Shown: positions 24,715 through 33,053 of the stretch, piece by piece
How positions within the stretch are numbered: the stretch's first letter is position 1
How the letters are laid out: each line of letters opens with the position of its first letter
Assembly (NCBI GenBank): GCA_029222685.1
Contig: JARHVB010000023.1
Location: 1-64,000, forward strand
Direction: 5' to 3'
Source of the DNA: Terripilifer ovatus
GTDB lineage: Bacteria; Pseudomonadota; Alphaproteobacteria; Rhizobiales; Beijerinckiaceae
Length of the DNA: 64,000 nucleotides
Made by a program: the position numbers and the translations under genes
Notes under the pieces: generated by a model
Told to the model about the DNA's origin: nothing
The model's database searches: none
What the model saw: only the letters and a program-made list of their open reading frames with translations

Positions 24715-24778
24715 AGTCCCACCACTCACGCCTTCCGATCCGACCGGCCCGGAAGGACGCGTCTCGCATTTGAATAAG

Positions 24779-24823
24779 AGAGCATTTTCTTGACGCAACC
24801 GGTGACCGTTTCGAAAATGCTCC
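24779..24823. repeat. Intergenic inverted repeat, short relative of the 14351 element
   Basis: AGAGCATTTTC and GAAAATGCTC face each other around a short spacer in the 120-bp gap between the ABC binding-protein gene and the permease gene. The arms match those in the elements at 14351, 36446 and 61064. A stem here inside an operon could trim or stabilise the transcript, giving more binding protein than permease; this is inference. Confidence 0.65.
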
Positions 24824-24834
24824 CGCCCCGTCGC

Positions 24835-25839
24835 TTACTGAATGAACTGGTTCGTGTAGAGTTCTTTCACCGGCGTCTTCTTCTCGATGATGCCTTCCTT
24901 CGCGTAGAAGTCCTGCAGGGCGGAGAGACGCGCTTCATCCATCTCGCCGAGCACCTTCTGGCCGGGATAGACATAGGTGTTGTAGCCCTTGAAGATTTCC
25001 GTCAGGTCGGCTTCCTGGCCTTTGAATTCCGGCACCGCCTTGGCGTAGTCGGCGGCGGCCGCCGCCGGGTCATCCATGATGCCCTTCATGCCCTTGAGCG
25101 TGGCGCGGACGATCTTGCGGATCAATTCGGGGTTCTTCTGGATCGTCTCGTCGGAGGCGACGATGGCCTGAGCCATGCTCTTGAACACGGTGTCGGAGGG
25201 GATGATCTCCATGTTCATCTTCGGAACTTCCTTGGCGACGGCGAAGTTCCAGTCGGGCGTCGAGGCCATGGCGTCGGACTGGCCGGCGGCGAAGAGCTTC
25301 CAGATGTTGGTCGGACCGACGGCCTGGGCGTTGACGTCGTTCTTGGTCATGCCCTGGGTGGAGAGCATGCCGAGGAGCGAGAAGAACGTCGTATCCTGAT
25401 AGGCCATGACCGTGATCGTCTTGCCCTTGAGATCCTTGATCGAGCTGATGCCCTTGTCCTTGTTGACGACAAGCTGCATCAGCGAACGGCCGCCGAGTAC
25501 GGCGACAGCCTTCACGGGCACGCCGTTGCTGCGGACGATGATCGGCGTGTCGCCGATGGCGCCGCCGATCACCGCATTGCCGGCGCCGACCTGCTTGGCA
25601 ACATCGACGCCGCCGCGCGCCACCTGGAAGGTGACGTTGAGGCCTTCAGCGGCAAAATAGCCGCGCTGCTTGGCGAGCATCCACGGGCCGAACGCGGGCA
25701 GGGAGGCCGGGGCCGGCAGCAGGTAGAGAATATCCTGCATGGGGGCCTGCGCCTGGGCGGCGGGCAGATTTTGAAACAATGCGGCAGAACCCGCCATGCC
25801 GGCGAGCGTCAGACCTATCAGTTTGTGATGAAATGCCAT
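24835..25839 (-). CDS. ABC transporter substrate-binding protein (NMT1/SsuA-like)
   Basis: A 334-residue periplasmic receptor. The signal peptide ends near AQAQAP. The binding fold shows PAFGPWMLAKQRGYFAAEGLNVTFQ, VGAGNAVIGGAIGDTPIIVRSNG and ISSIKDLKGKTITVMAYQ, as in sulfonate, taurine and aromatic-acid receptors. It is encoded between its ATPase (25875) and permease (23920) genes. Linkage to ring-degradation genes suggests that the aromatic growth substrate, or a precursor, is the ligand. Confidence 0.9.
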   Translation of the reverse strand: MAFHHKLIGLTLAGMAGSAALFQNLPAAQAQAPMQDILYLLPAPASLPAFGPWMLAKQRGYFAAEGLNVTFQVARGGVDVAKQVGAGNAVIGGAIGDTPIIVRSNGVPVKAVAVLGGRSLMQLVVNKDKGISSIKDLKGKTITVMAYQDTTFFSLLGMLSTQGMTKNDVNAQAVGPTNIWKLFAAGQSDAMASTPDWNFAVAKEVPKMNMEIIPSDTVFKSMAQAIVASDETIQKNPELIRKIVRATLKGMKGIMDDPAAAAADYAKAVPEFKGQEADLTEIFKGYNTYVYPGQKVLGEMDEARLSALQDFYAKEGIIEKKTPVKELYTNQFIQ

Positions 25840-25874
25840 GACCCTTCTCCTGTTACTTCTTTTGACGTGATTTT

Positions 25875-26660
25875 CTAATGAACTTCCTCGCCGATGTGCA
25901 GCAGACTCATGAGCTGGGCGATATAGGGCCCCGTCTTCGGGCTCTTGCGCCGCTCCATCGGATTGTCGCGGCCGGGAATATCGACGACGATTTCCTCGAT
26001 GATGGTGCCGGGACGCTGGCTCATGACGAGCACCCGATCGGAGAGCGCGATCGCTTCGACGAGATCGTGTGTCACGAACAGCGCGGTCTTGCCGGTTTCG
26101 GCCAGGGTGCGGCCGAGATCCTGCTGCAGCACCATCTTCGTCTGCGCGTCGAGCGCCGAGAACGGTTCGTCCATCAGCAGCACGGCCGGATCGACGGCGA
26201 GCGTGCGGGCCAATGCAGCACGCTGGCGCATGCCGCCGGACAATTGATGGGGATAATGATCGGCGAAATCAGGCAGGCGGCACTTCTTCAACAGGCCGAG
26301 TGCGGTTGCTTTGCGTTCCGAGGCGGGGACGCCGCGGATTTCCAAGCCGAATTCCACGTTCTGGCGGATCGTGCGCCAGGGCAGCAGAAGATCCTTCTGC
26401 AGCATGAAGGCGACGTGCTCGTTGGGCTTGATCACCTTCTCGCCGTCGACCATCACCTCGCCGTCGCTGGCGGGATCAAGGCCGGAGCCCATGTTGAGCA
26501 GGGTGCTCTTGCCGCAACCCGAGGGGCCGATGAGCGAGACCACCTCGCCGTCAGCGATTTTGAAGTTGAGGTTCTGGACGGCGACGATCGGCGCCTCGCC
26601 CTTGCGCTGGGCCGCGAAGCGCTTGGTGACATTGCGGCATTCGAGGCGGATCGTCTTCAT
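25875..26660 (-). CDS. ABC transporter ATP-binding protein (SsuB/TauB type)
   Basis: A 261-residue ATPase with Walker A GPSGCGKST, Q-loop FMLQKDLLLPW, signature LSGGMRQR, Walker B VLLMDEPFSALD and switch His in FVTHDLVEA. It energises the importer formed with the permease at 23920 and the receptor at 24835. Only 3 bp separate it from the extradiol dioxygenase gene upstream, which ties uptake and ring cleavage into one transcript. Confidence 0.93.
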   Translation of the reverse strand: MKTIRLECRNVTKRFAAQRKGEAPIVAVQNLNFKIADGEVVSLIGPSGCGKSTLLNMGSGLDPASDGEVMVDGEKVIKPNEHVAFMLQKDLLLPWRTIRQNVEFGLEIRGVPASERKATALGLLKKCRLPDFADHYPHQLSGGMRQRAALARTLAVDPAVLLMDEPFSALDAQTKMVLQQDLGRTLAETGKTALFVTHDLVEAIALSDRVLVMSQRPGTIIEEIVVDIPGRDNPMERRKSPKTGPYIAQLMSLLHIGEEVH

Positions 26661-26663
26661 CGC

Positions 26664-27632
26664 TCAGGACCGCTTTTCGGTGATGAACTTGCCGTCCGCG
26701 GCAGGCGTCGGCGCGGTCGATTTCTGGCGGCGCGTCTTGCCGTCGATGCCGCCGGCGATCGCCCATTCGGCGAAGACATCGGGGCCAGGCTCGAAATCGC
26801 GCGGCGTCCAGGCTTCGGTCACGACGTCTTCGTCGGCGTAGTATTCCGCCAGCGCGCCGGCCGGATTCTTGAAGTACCAGAAGATCGCCGAGGAAACGGG
26901 GTGCTTGCCCGGTCCGAGCTGCGTTTCCCAGCCGCAGCGCGACATATGCATGCCGCCTCCGAAAACCTCGTGGATGTCGCGCACTGCAAAGGCGACGTGG
27001 TTGAGGCCCGGCTTGCTGTCGGGCGTCTGCAGCAGGAACATGTCGTGATGGCCGCCGCGCGGCGCGGTGCGCAGGAAATGACCACGTCCGGGGTAGCGAT
27101 CGGAGATGCAGAAGCCGATGTCCTCGTAGAACTTCGTCGTCTCTTCGAGCTTGTTGGTGAAGAAGACGACATGGCCGACTTCAATGGGTGTGGCGCGCTC
27201 GTAGATGGGGCTCGCGGCATTGACTCGCGAGGCCTTGTCCCAGGTATTGGTCTGCGCGCCATGGATATCGATCGGACGCTTGCGGCTGACTCTCACGCCG
27301 ACGGCGAGGCCGTTCGGATCGGTGCAGAGCAAGGTGCCGTCGTCTTCGTGGAAGCCTTTGGCGTTGCGCATCTTCTCGCGGCTTGCGACGATGTCGGCTT
27401 CGCTCTCCGCGCTCCAGATGACTTCGCGCACCGTCGGACCCGCTTCGATCGCTGCGGGCAAGGCCGCATCGTCGCTGCGGCGCACGAAGACTTCGCAACC
27501 GTTCAGGGTTTCGAAATCGAGCGCGGTGCCGGTTTCCTTCACCAGCTTCAGTCCCCAGTCGAGGAAGAATTTGCGGCTCAGCGCGATGTCCTCGACGCCG
27601 AATGTGACGCGGTCGATGCCCGATATGCTCAC
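26664..27632 (-). CDS. Type I extradiol dioxygenase-like VOC protein
   Basis: A 322-residue two-module VOC protein. The C-terminal module carries the iron-ligand set of extradiol dioxygenases: His154 (EVGHVVFFT), His212 (LNHVAFAV) and Glu263 (LAEYYADE). The first module is degenerate, as usual for the class. It would cleave a catechol-like ring made by the neighbouring Rieske oxygenase. The C-terminal 30 residues (KTRRQKSTAPTPAADGKF...) are a polar extension not expected for the fold. It shows only distant similarity to the dioxygenase at 17454. Confidence 0.84.
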   Translation of the reverse strand: MSISGIDRVTFGVEDIALSRKFFLDWGLKLVKETGTALDFETLNGCEVFVRRSDDAALPAAIEAGPTVREVIWSAESEADIVASREKMRNAKGFHEDDGTLLCTDPNGLAVGVRVSRKRPIDIHGAQTNTWDKASRVNAASPIYERATPIEVGHVVFFTNKLEETTKFYEDIGFCISDRYPGRGHFLRTAPRGGHHDMFLLQTPDSKPGLNHVAFAVRDIHEVFGGGMHMSRCGWETQLGPGKHPVSSAIFWYFKNPAGALAEYYADEDVVTEAWTPRDFEPGPDVFAEWAIAGGIDGKTRRQKSTAPTPAADGKFITEKRS

Positions 27633-27659
27633 GGTACTCTCCGGATAAAACGCTGACGT

Positions 27660-28100
27660 CTAGGCGCCCGCATTATGCAAATTGACGGCCAGATTGGCGA
27701 AGGCGTCGATCTCGACCAGGAGATCTGGAAAGGCGAAGCCGTTCACGCCGACGAAAGTCGAGGCAGGATAGAGCGGCTGAAAGGCCGCGGCCCGCATCGC
27801 ATTGATGTCGTCCTTGAACCGCATGTCTGTGACGTAGATGACGAGCTTGTAGACATTGCAGAGATCGCCGCCGGCCGCGTTCAATTGCGCGGCGATGCGA
27901 TTGAAAATCGCCTTCGCCTGCAAGCCGGCGTTGGCGCCCCCGATGGGTGCTCCATCGGTGCCGCGCGCCGTTACGCCCGACATGACCACTTCCTGGCCGA
28001 TGACCATGCAATTCGTCCACGACGCGCCGGGCGGCTCGATGAGGCCCGGCGTCGTGACGCGGCGAACGCAGACAGGCGCGCTGGCGGCGATATCAGGCAA
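27660..28100 (-). CDS. RidA (YjgF/YER057c/UK114) family protein
   Basis: A 146-residue protein of the Rid family: IEPPGASWTNCMVIGQEVVMSGVTAR, QAKAIFNRIAAQLNAAGGDLCNVYKLVIYVTDM and FAFPDLLVEIDAFA. RidA hydrolyses reactive enamines/imines to ketones and ammonia; the catalytic Arg of archetypal RidA lies in a C-terminal ARxxLP-type segment that is replaced here by FAFPDLLVEID, so it belongs to a different subgroup that may act on other imines or on aminomuconate-like compounds. Its start overlaps the end of the Rieske gene by 8 bp. Pairing with a Rieske oxygenase hints at a nitrogen-containing aromatic substrate. Confidence 0.83.
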   Translation of the reverse strand: MPDIAASAPVCVRRVTTPGLIEPPGASWTNCMVIGQEVVMSGVTARGTDGAPIGGANAGLQAKAIFNRIAAQLNAAGGDLCNVYKLVIYVTDMRFKDDINAMRAAAFQPLYPASTFVGVNGFAFPDLLVEIDAFANLAVNLHNAGA

Positions 28101-29127
28101 CTTGACGGCCCGCTTCGGCCAGAGCCGTGAGCTGCTGCACGGCCTGGTTCTTCATGACGCGGCGCAGGCGCACGAGGCCCATGTCATGGGAATAGAGGTT
28201 CTCGTGCTTGTTGGCGTCCGGGTCGCACTGCTCGAGCATGGTGCGGTCCTGTTCCAGCACGTGCCAGTGGCGGGCTTCGAGGCGGTTCTTGTAGAGGAAG
28301 CGCCAGGTGTCGCGATGCCAGCCGTCGACCTTGCGGCAGCGCCAGTGAATGACGACGGCCTTGTTTTCCGAAATCGGCGTGTACATGCCGATGATGTGGA
28401 AGTTGCCGCCGGGGCCGCCGCTCTTGGGGTATGGAATCTCGAGGCGCAGCCACAGGGCGTTGGTGTTGGCGTATTCGGTCCAGTCGAAATTGACGTTGCG
28501 CTGGCCCTCCTTCTCGAAGACGAATCCAGTCTGCGTGTCGCGAATGCGGAAATTCGCCTGGGTGTCGCCGAACGACATCGAATGCGACTGCTTGTGCAGG
28601 AAGGTGCCGTGCATCGGGTCCATCACATTGTCGATGACATAGCGATAGTCGCCGTTCCATTCCGCATAGCACAGGAACGAGCTGAATTCCGGCGAGGACA
28701 GCTCTTCCGGCAGGATCAGTTCCGGCGCTTCGGGATGCAGTTCATCGCCGACATAGGCGAAAATAACTCCATTGCGTTCCTGCAAGGGAAAGGTCTTCGT
28801 CGCCTTCGAGCCTTCCAGCTTGCTGCCCGGTGCACCGGGCACGACGACCGCGACGCCGTTCTTGTCGACCTGAACGCCATGATAGCCGCAGGCGATGCGG
28901 TCGTTCATCAGGATGCCGCATGACAACGGCACGCCGCGGTGGGGGCAGCGATCTTCGAGCGCGTAGGGCGTGCCGTCAATGCCACGCCAGAAGACCATTC
29001 GGTAGCCGCAGCGGCGCAGCGATACCGGCTTTTCGGTGACGAAATGGGACGGGCACATCGCATACCACTGGTTGCGGGCGCCAATGCTCATGAGTTTTTC
29101 GACGGCATGTTCTGAAACGGCGGTCAT
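28093..29127 (-). CDS. Rieske non-heme iron oxygenase, oxygenase component (VanA-like)
   Basis: A 344-residue oxygenase. Rieske ligands are Cys61-Pro-His63 and Cys80-Gly-Tyr-His83; the mononuclear site is NVMDPMHGTFLH with Asp170, His173 and His178. Length and the opening RNQWYAMCPSHFVTEKPVSLRRCG resemble vanillate O-demethylase and related monooxygenases, which use a separate flavin/ferredoxin reductase not found in the window. The frame extends upstream to 29235, but ATG 29127 gives the standard N-terminus. It lies in a tight set with two small genes upstream and RidA downstream. Confidence 0.9.
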   Translation of the reverse strand: MTAVSEHAVEKLMSIGARNQWYAMCPSHFVTEKPVSLRRCGYRMVFWRGIDGTPYALEDRCPHRGVPLSCGILMNDRIACGYHGVQVDKNGVAVVVPGAPGSKLEGSKATKTFPLQERNGVIFAYVGDELHPEAPELILPEELSSPEFSSFLCYAEWNGDYRYVIDNVMDPMHGTFLHKQSHSMSFGDTQANFRIRDTQTGFVFEKEGQRNVNFDWTEYANTNALWLRLEIPYPKSGGPGGNFHIIGMYTPISENKAVVIHWRCRKVDGWHRDTWRFLYKNRLEARHWHVLEQDRTMLEQCDPDANKHENLYSHDMGLVRLRRVMKNQAVQQLTALAEAGRQVA

Positions 29128-29159
29128 CGTTACGCTCCTTGCTTCAGGTGCTAATGGCT

Positions 29160-29384
29160 TCACGCCCCGAGGCGCTTCATTTCCTGTTGAAACAATTCCG
29201 GCGTCCACGGTTTGCCGCCGGGAGAGGGGACGCAATCCTCATTCAGCAATGCGCAGATGCCCGGCAGATCATGAATGCCTGCAGCGTAGGCCTTTTCGAT
29301 GCCATCGCCGAGAAGATTTTCATAATCGGTCGGTTCGCGATCTCTCGTCTGATGGGCGTTGAGATATTGTTGCTGCTCCATCAC
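29160..29384 (-). CDS. Small protein with recombinase-like helix-turn-helix segment
   Basis: A 74-residue protein. The C-terminal half (GICALLNEDCVPSPGGKPWTPELFQQEMKRLG) resembles the recombinase domain of large serine recombinases, where a similar ALNxxGVPTPxGKxW stretch occurs, but no catalytic recombinase domain is present. I recall similar stand-alone proteins beside Rieske oxygenase genes. It overlaps the 118-residue gene upstream by 4 bp and lies 32 bp from the Rieske gene. It may be a small partner or regulator of the oxygenase; the function is unknown. Confidence 0.7.
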   Translation of the reverse strand: MMEQQQYLNAHQTRDREPTDYENLLGDGIEKAYAAGIHDLPGICALLNEDCVPSPGGKPWTPELFQQEMKRLGA

Positions 29385-29737
29385 TTGCCTCCTTTGCGCA
29401 CGCGCTCACGGATCATTTCACGCACCGGCACGAAGTCATAGGCCGGATAGCATTCGGTCTTGAAAACGCCCCAGGCGGAGCGTTCGAGTTCGACGTTGAC
29501 GGCGGCGAGTTTGGATGGCGGCAGGCGCAAGGTGACGATCTGGCCAAAACCCATCGCCACATACCACGAGACGACATCCACGCCTTCCGGGGGAAACCGT
29601 TCCCACCAGTCGGCTTCCTTCAATTTGGTCTGCACGGCGTCGAGATTGTTGGACTGGTCGTGGCGCAGAAAAACGGTCATCAAAATCTTGTCCGCACTCG
29701 CTGTGCCCGCCTCGATTTTCGGTTCCGCTTGTGCCAT
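29381..29737 (-). CDS. Conserved small protein of unknown function beside a Rieske oxygenase
   Basis: A 118-residue soluble protein with no signal peptide. It reads as one alpha/beta domain: ILMTVFLRHDQSNNLDAVQTKLKEADWWERFPPEGVDVVSWYVAMGFGQIVTLRLPP, which resembles a ferredoxin-like barrel such as dimeric muconolactone-isomerase-like domains. No catalytic residues can be assigned. As first gene of the minus-strand set and coupled to the next by a 4-bp overlap, it probably works with the Rieske system. It diverges from the cupin gene at 29981. Confidence 0.72.
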   Translation of the reverse strand: MAQAEPKIEAGTASADKILMTVFLRHDQSNNLDAVQTKLKEADWWERFPPEGVDVVSWYVAMGFGQIVTLRLPPSKLAAVNVELERSAWGVFKTECYPAYDFVPVREMIRERVRKGGK

Positions 29738-29980
29738 GTGAGACCTGCGCCAGGTTGTTTTATAAGTAAAACGTCATTTCATATTTGCAACACGCTAAAA
29801 CGTCGTGTAGAAATTGTCAAAATAAAATTCTGTGCCTGCGCCGGTGTTGCGGTTCGGCGAAGCACAGCCTGTGCCAGTGCTTTTTTGAAGTTGCGGCTTT
29901 TTGGAAAGCATCGGCGTTGGCGCAGCGGCTTTTTTTGAACGGCGGAGATATTCCGCCAATGGCAGTGAGGAGATGGCGTC
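29738..29980. promoter_or_regulatory. Divergent promoter region of the central catabolic locus
   Basis: About 240 bases separate the 118-residue gene (minus) and the cupin gene (plus). The segment is clearly A/T-rich compared with its flanks and contains an ACGTCATTT ... AAACGTCGT pair of related words near 29769-29812. It must hold promoters for both arms. No exact operator can be defined by eye. Confidence 0.5.
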
Positions 29981-30529
29981 ATGAACCAGCATGTCAAAGA
30001 GGAAATTCTTCCGGAAGACGTGAAGATCCCGGAAGGCAAAACGCTCGCTCAATGGCTCGAGTCGCGCACGGCGCGCTTCAGCACCCGCGAGCTCGACTGG
30101 AATGCCCTCAAGTTCCAGGCCGATTTCGATCCGAAATACAAGCGCGCGCAGATGCGCTATGTCGGCACCGGCGCCACCGGGGTCAATGCTGACAGCAACA
30201 CGGTGCCGGCCGAGAATTTCACCTTCTCGACGATGGTTCTGCCCGCCGGCTGCGAGGGACCTTTGCATCTTCATACCGATGCGGAAGAAGTGTTCTTCAT
30301 CATGCGCGGCGAGCGCATCCGCATCATGATCGAGCACAACGGCCAGCATGAAGATCTCATCCTGGGCAACCGCGATCTCATTTCGGTTCCGCCGGGCGTC
30401 TATCGCGGTCTCGTCAACGAGGGACGCGAGGAAGCTTTGATGTGCGTGATGATCGGCAGCACCAAGCCGGAAACGCCGAGCTATCCGGCCGATCATCCGC
30501 TGTCCAAGGTCAAGCGCAACAAAGCCTGA
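29981..30529 (+). CDS. Cupin-domain protein
   Basis: A 182-residue protein with a single central cupin barrel. Motif 1 is GPLHLHTDAEEVFFIMRGE (two His and a Glu in the metal positions) and motif 2 is ISVPPGVYRGLVNEG, in which the usual final His is absent. Metal binding is plausible but incomplete. A GAGGAGA box precedes the ATG. As first gene of the plus-strand arm it could act on a ring-cleavage product or sense a ligand. Confidence 0.8.
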   Translation: MNQHVKEEILPEDVKIPEGKTLAQWLESRTARFSTRELDWNALKFQADFDPKYKRAQMRYVGTGATGVNADSNTVPAENFTFSTMVLPAGCEGPLHLHTDAEEVFFIMRGERIRIMIEHNGQHEDLILGNRDLISVPPGVYRGLVNEGREEALMCVMIGSTKPETPSYPADHPLSKVKRNKA

Positions 30530-30557
30530 TCGGTTCTGATCGTAACGGGGAAGCGAG

Positions 30558-31349
30558 ATGGATCTCGGACTTTCAGGACGCACCGTCGTCATCACCGGCG
30601 GTACGTCCGGCATCGGCCTGGCTGCCGCCGGCATCTTTCTCGATGAAGGCGCGCGCGTTGCGATCTGTGGGCGCAACGCCGAGCGGCTGGACAAGGTCGC
30701 CGCCGACCTGTGCGACCGCTTCGGTGCCGCCAATGTTCTGGCGCGCCGCTGCGACGTGACGAAGCAGGACGATGTCGCGGCCTTCGCCCGCGACGTCGAA
30801 GCCTGGAGCGGCCGCGTCGACATTCTGATCAACAATGCGGGGCAGGGGCAGATGACCACCTTTGCCTCGACCACCGACGAGCAGTGGCGCCACGAGCTCG
30901 ACTTGAAATTCTTCAGCCAGATCTATCCGGTGCGGGCGTTCCAGGCGCTTTTGGAAAAGAGCGACGCGGCGGCGATCCTCGCCGTCAATTCGCTGCTTGC
31001 CTATCAGCCGGAGCCTTACATGGTGGCCACGTCGGCGGCGCGCGCCGGCGTGCAGAGCCTGGTCAAATCATTGGCAACCGAGTTTGCACCGCGTATCCGC
31101 GTCAATTCGGTCGTGCTCGGCCTCATCGATTCCGGCCAGTGGGAGCGCCGCTTCCAGGCGCGCGAGAATAAGGCGCAGTCGCGCGACGAATGGATCGAGG
31201 TGCTGGCGAAGTCCAAGCACATTCCGTTCGGCCGTCTCGGTAATCCGGCGGAAGTGGCGCGTGCCATCGTGTTCCTGGCCTCGCCCGCCGCCAGTTATGT
31301 CACCGGCTCGGCGCTTGAAATTTCCGGCGGGATCTCCCGCTTCATCTGA
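30558..31349 (+). CDS. SDR-family protein with atypical active site
   Basis: A 263-residue SDR with normal cofactor motifs (TGGTSGIG at 13-20, NNAGQGQ) and a normal C-terminal SGGISRFI. The Ser of the active site is present in VNSLLAY. Where Tyr-x-x-x-Lys is expected, the protein reads MVATSAARAGVQSL, so Thr and Arg appear to occupy the Tyr and Lys positions. It may use another acid-base residue, or bind NAD without classic dehydrogenation. It lies 28 bp after the cupin gene and 15 bp before the ThDP gene. Confidence 0.85.
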   Translation: MDLGLSGRTVVITGGTSGIGLAAAGIFLDEGARVAICGRNAERLDKVAADLCDRFGAANVLARRCDVTKQDDVAAFARDVEAWSGRVDILINNAGQGQMTTFASTTDEQWRHELDLKFFSQIYPVRAFQALLEKSDAAAILAVNSLLAYQPEPYMVATSAARAGVQSLVKSLATEFAPRIRVNSVVLGLIDSGQWERRFQARENKAQSRDEWIEVLAKSKHIPFGRLGNPAEVARAIVFLASPAASYVTGSALEISGGISRFI

Positions 31350-31364
31350 CTTTGAGAGGATGCG

Positions 31365-33053
31365 ATGAACATCGCCACCGCTGCCCCATCCGTCGCCACC
31401 CGTGAAGAGCCGGTCGGCGATCTCATCGCCCGCACCCTGGCGGAAGCCGGCGTCAAATATGCCTTCGGGGTGATTTCTATCCACAATATGCCGATCCTCG
31501 ATGCCATTCTGCGGCAGGGGCTCATCACCTTCATTCCGGCGCGCGGCGAAGCCGGTGCCATGAACATGGCGGATGCCTACGCGCGCGTGTCGAAATCGCT
31601 CGGCGTCGTCATCACCAGCACGGGCACGGCCGCAGGCAATGCGGCGGGCTCGCAGGTCGAGGCGCTGACAGCCGGTTCGCCGGTGCTGCACATCACCACG
31701 CAGATCGATACGCCGTGGATGGACCGCGACCGCGCCGCCATCCATGACGTGCCGCGCCAGCCCGACATGCTGAAAGCGGTCTCGAAGGCCTACTTCCGGC
31801 TGTGGGACGCCAATGCCACCGTACCGATGGTGCAAGCGGCGATGACGGCTGCACTGTCGGCGCCGAGCGGGCCGGTCAGCCTGGAAATTCCTGTCGACGT
31901 GCAGCGCATGCCGGCGGTCATTCCCTTCCGCATCGGCCTGCCGCCAGTGGCGCGTCTTGCGCCCGATCCGCAGCAGCTCGATACCCTGGCGGACCTGGTG
32001 AAGAAGGCGAAGCGACCGATGCTTTATCTTGGCGGCGGGTCGCGCAACGCCACGGCGGCAGCGACCGCATTGGTCGAGCGCGGCCTCTGCGCCGTCACCA
32101 GCACCAACGGCCGCGCCTGCGTGGCGGAAGATCATCCGCGCAATCTCGGTGCCTTCAACATGACGCCGCAGGCGCAGGCGGTCTACGACCGCTGCGACCT
32201 GATGATCGTCGTCGGCTCGCGCCTGCGCGGCAACGAGACGCGCAACAATGCGCTGCGCCTCGGCAAGCCGCTCGTGCAGATCGATGCCGAGGCGAGCCAG
32301 GGCGGCCGCAATTATCCGGTCGATCTGTTCGTGCACGGAGATGCGGCGCTTGCCCTCGAAGGCCTGCTGGAGCGGCTGCCGCAGTCGCTTGGCACCGACG
32401 AGGCGTTCGCCGCGGAGGTTCTTGCGGCCAGGGTCAAGGGCGAAGAGGGTATTTCGCGCGGTCTCGGTGTCTATTCCGTTCTGGCCGACGCGCTGCGCGA
32501 CCGGGTGCACAAGGGGGCTCTGCCGTTCGTGCGGGATGTGACGATCGGCAATTCGACCTTCGGCAACCGCTATGTTCGCCTCGCCGCGCCGCATCTGGGC
32601 GTGCATGCGCTCGGCGGCGGCATCGGCCAGGGCATCGCCATGGCGGTCGGCGCCACATTGGCCGCGCCCGGCAAGAAGACCGTGGCGCTCCTCGGCGACG
32701 GCGGCGCCATGGTCAACATCGGCGAGCTGGCGACCATCGTCGACAATGCCTGCGACACGGTCTTCGTGATGATGAACGACAAGGCCTACGGGGTCATCGC
32801 CAACATCCAGGATGCGCAATATGCCAACCGGCAGGCCTATTGCCGGCTGCATACGCCTGACTTCGGCCTGCTGGCCGAGAGCATGGGCCTGCCGCATGTG
32901 CGCATTACCAACATCGATGCGTTCGAGGCCGCCTTCGACAAGGCGCTGGCCGAAGCGGGCCCCGTTCTCATCGAGGTCGATATGACGGTGATCGGTCCCT
33001 ATGCGGAGGCCTTCGGCGGACCGCCGGCGGGTGCGGCCGGAGGCGCGCGTTGA
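31365..33053 (+). CDS. Thiamine diphosphate-dependent enzyme (acetolactate synthase/benzoylformate decarboxylase superfamily)
   Basis: A 562-residue three-domain ThDP enzyme. The N-terminal Pyr domain has the cofactor-activating Glu62 in RGEAGAMNMADAYAR; a central domain follows; the C-terminal PP domain has LLGDGGAMVNIGEL and MMNDKAYGVI (Gly-Asp-Gly ... Asn), which bind the diphosphate and Mg2+. The exact reaction is open: 2-oxoacid decarboxylation or carboligation are the family options. The position after ring-cleavage genes suits decarboxylation of an oxo-acid product. It overlaps the next gene by 4 bp. Confidence 0.88.
   Translation: MNIATAAPSVATREEPVGDLIARTLAEAGVKYAFGVISIHNMPILDAILRQGLITFIPARGEAGAMNMADAYARVSKSLGVVITSTGTAAGNAAGSQVEALTAGSPVLHITTQIDTPWMDRDRAAIHDVPRQPDMLKAVSKAYFRLWDANATVPMVQAAMTAALSAPSGPVSLEIPVDVQRMPAVIPFRIGLPPVARLAPDPQQLDTLADLVKKAKRPMLYLGGGSRNATAAATALVERGLCAVTSTNGRACVAEDHPRNLGAFNMTPQAQAVYDRCDLMIVVGSRLRGNETRNNALRLGKPLVQIDAEASQGGRNYPVDLFVHGDAALALEGLLERLPQSLGTDEAFAAEVLAARVKGEEGISRGLGVYSVLADALRDRVHKGALPFVRDVTIGNSTFGNRYVRLAAPHLGVHALGGGIGQGIAMAVGATLAAPGKKTVALLGDGGAMVNIGELATIVDNACDTVFVMMNDKAYGVIANIQDAQYANRQAYCRLHTPDFGLLAESMGLPHVRITNIDAFEAAFDKALAEAGPVLIEVDMTVIGPYAEAFGGPPAGAAGGAR

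Noticed and set aside
25878-27656. A 592-codon open frame on the plus strand
   Set aside because: It lies antisense to the ABC ATPase and extradiol dioxygenase genes, which have full family motifs. High GC lengthens antisense frames; no domain is visible in this one.
29160-29384. Serine recombinase or integrase fragment marking a mobile element
   Set aside because: Only a short recombinase-like helix-turn-helix is present, the frame is intact and coupled to its neighbour, and no catalytic domain, att site or other mobile gene is nearby.
31068-32897. A 609-codon open frame on the minus strand
   Set aside because: It is antisense to the SDR and ThDP genes, both with clear motifs, and is rich in Arg, His and Asp as expected for a shadow frame.
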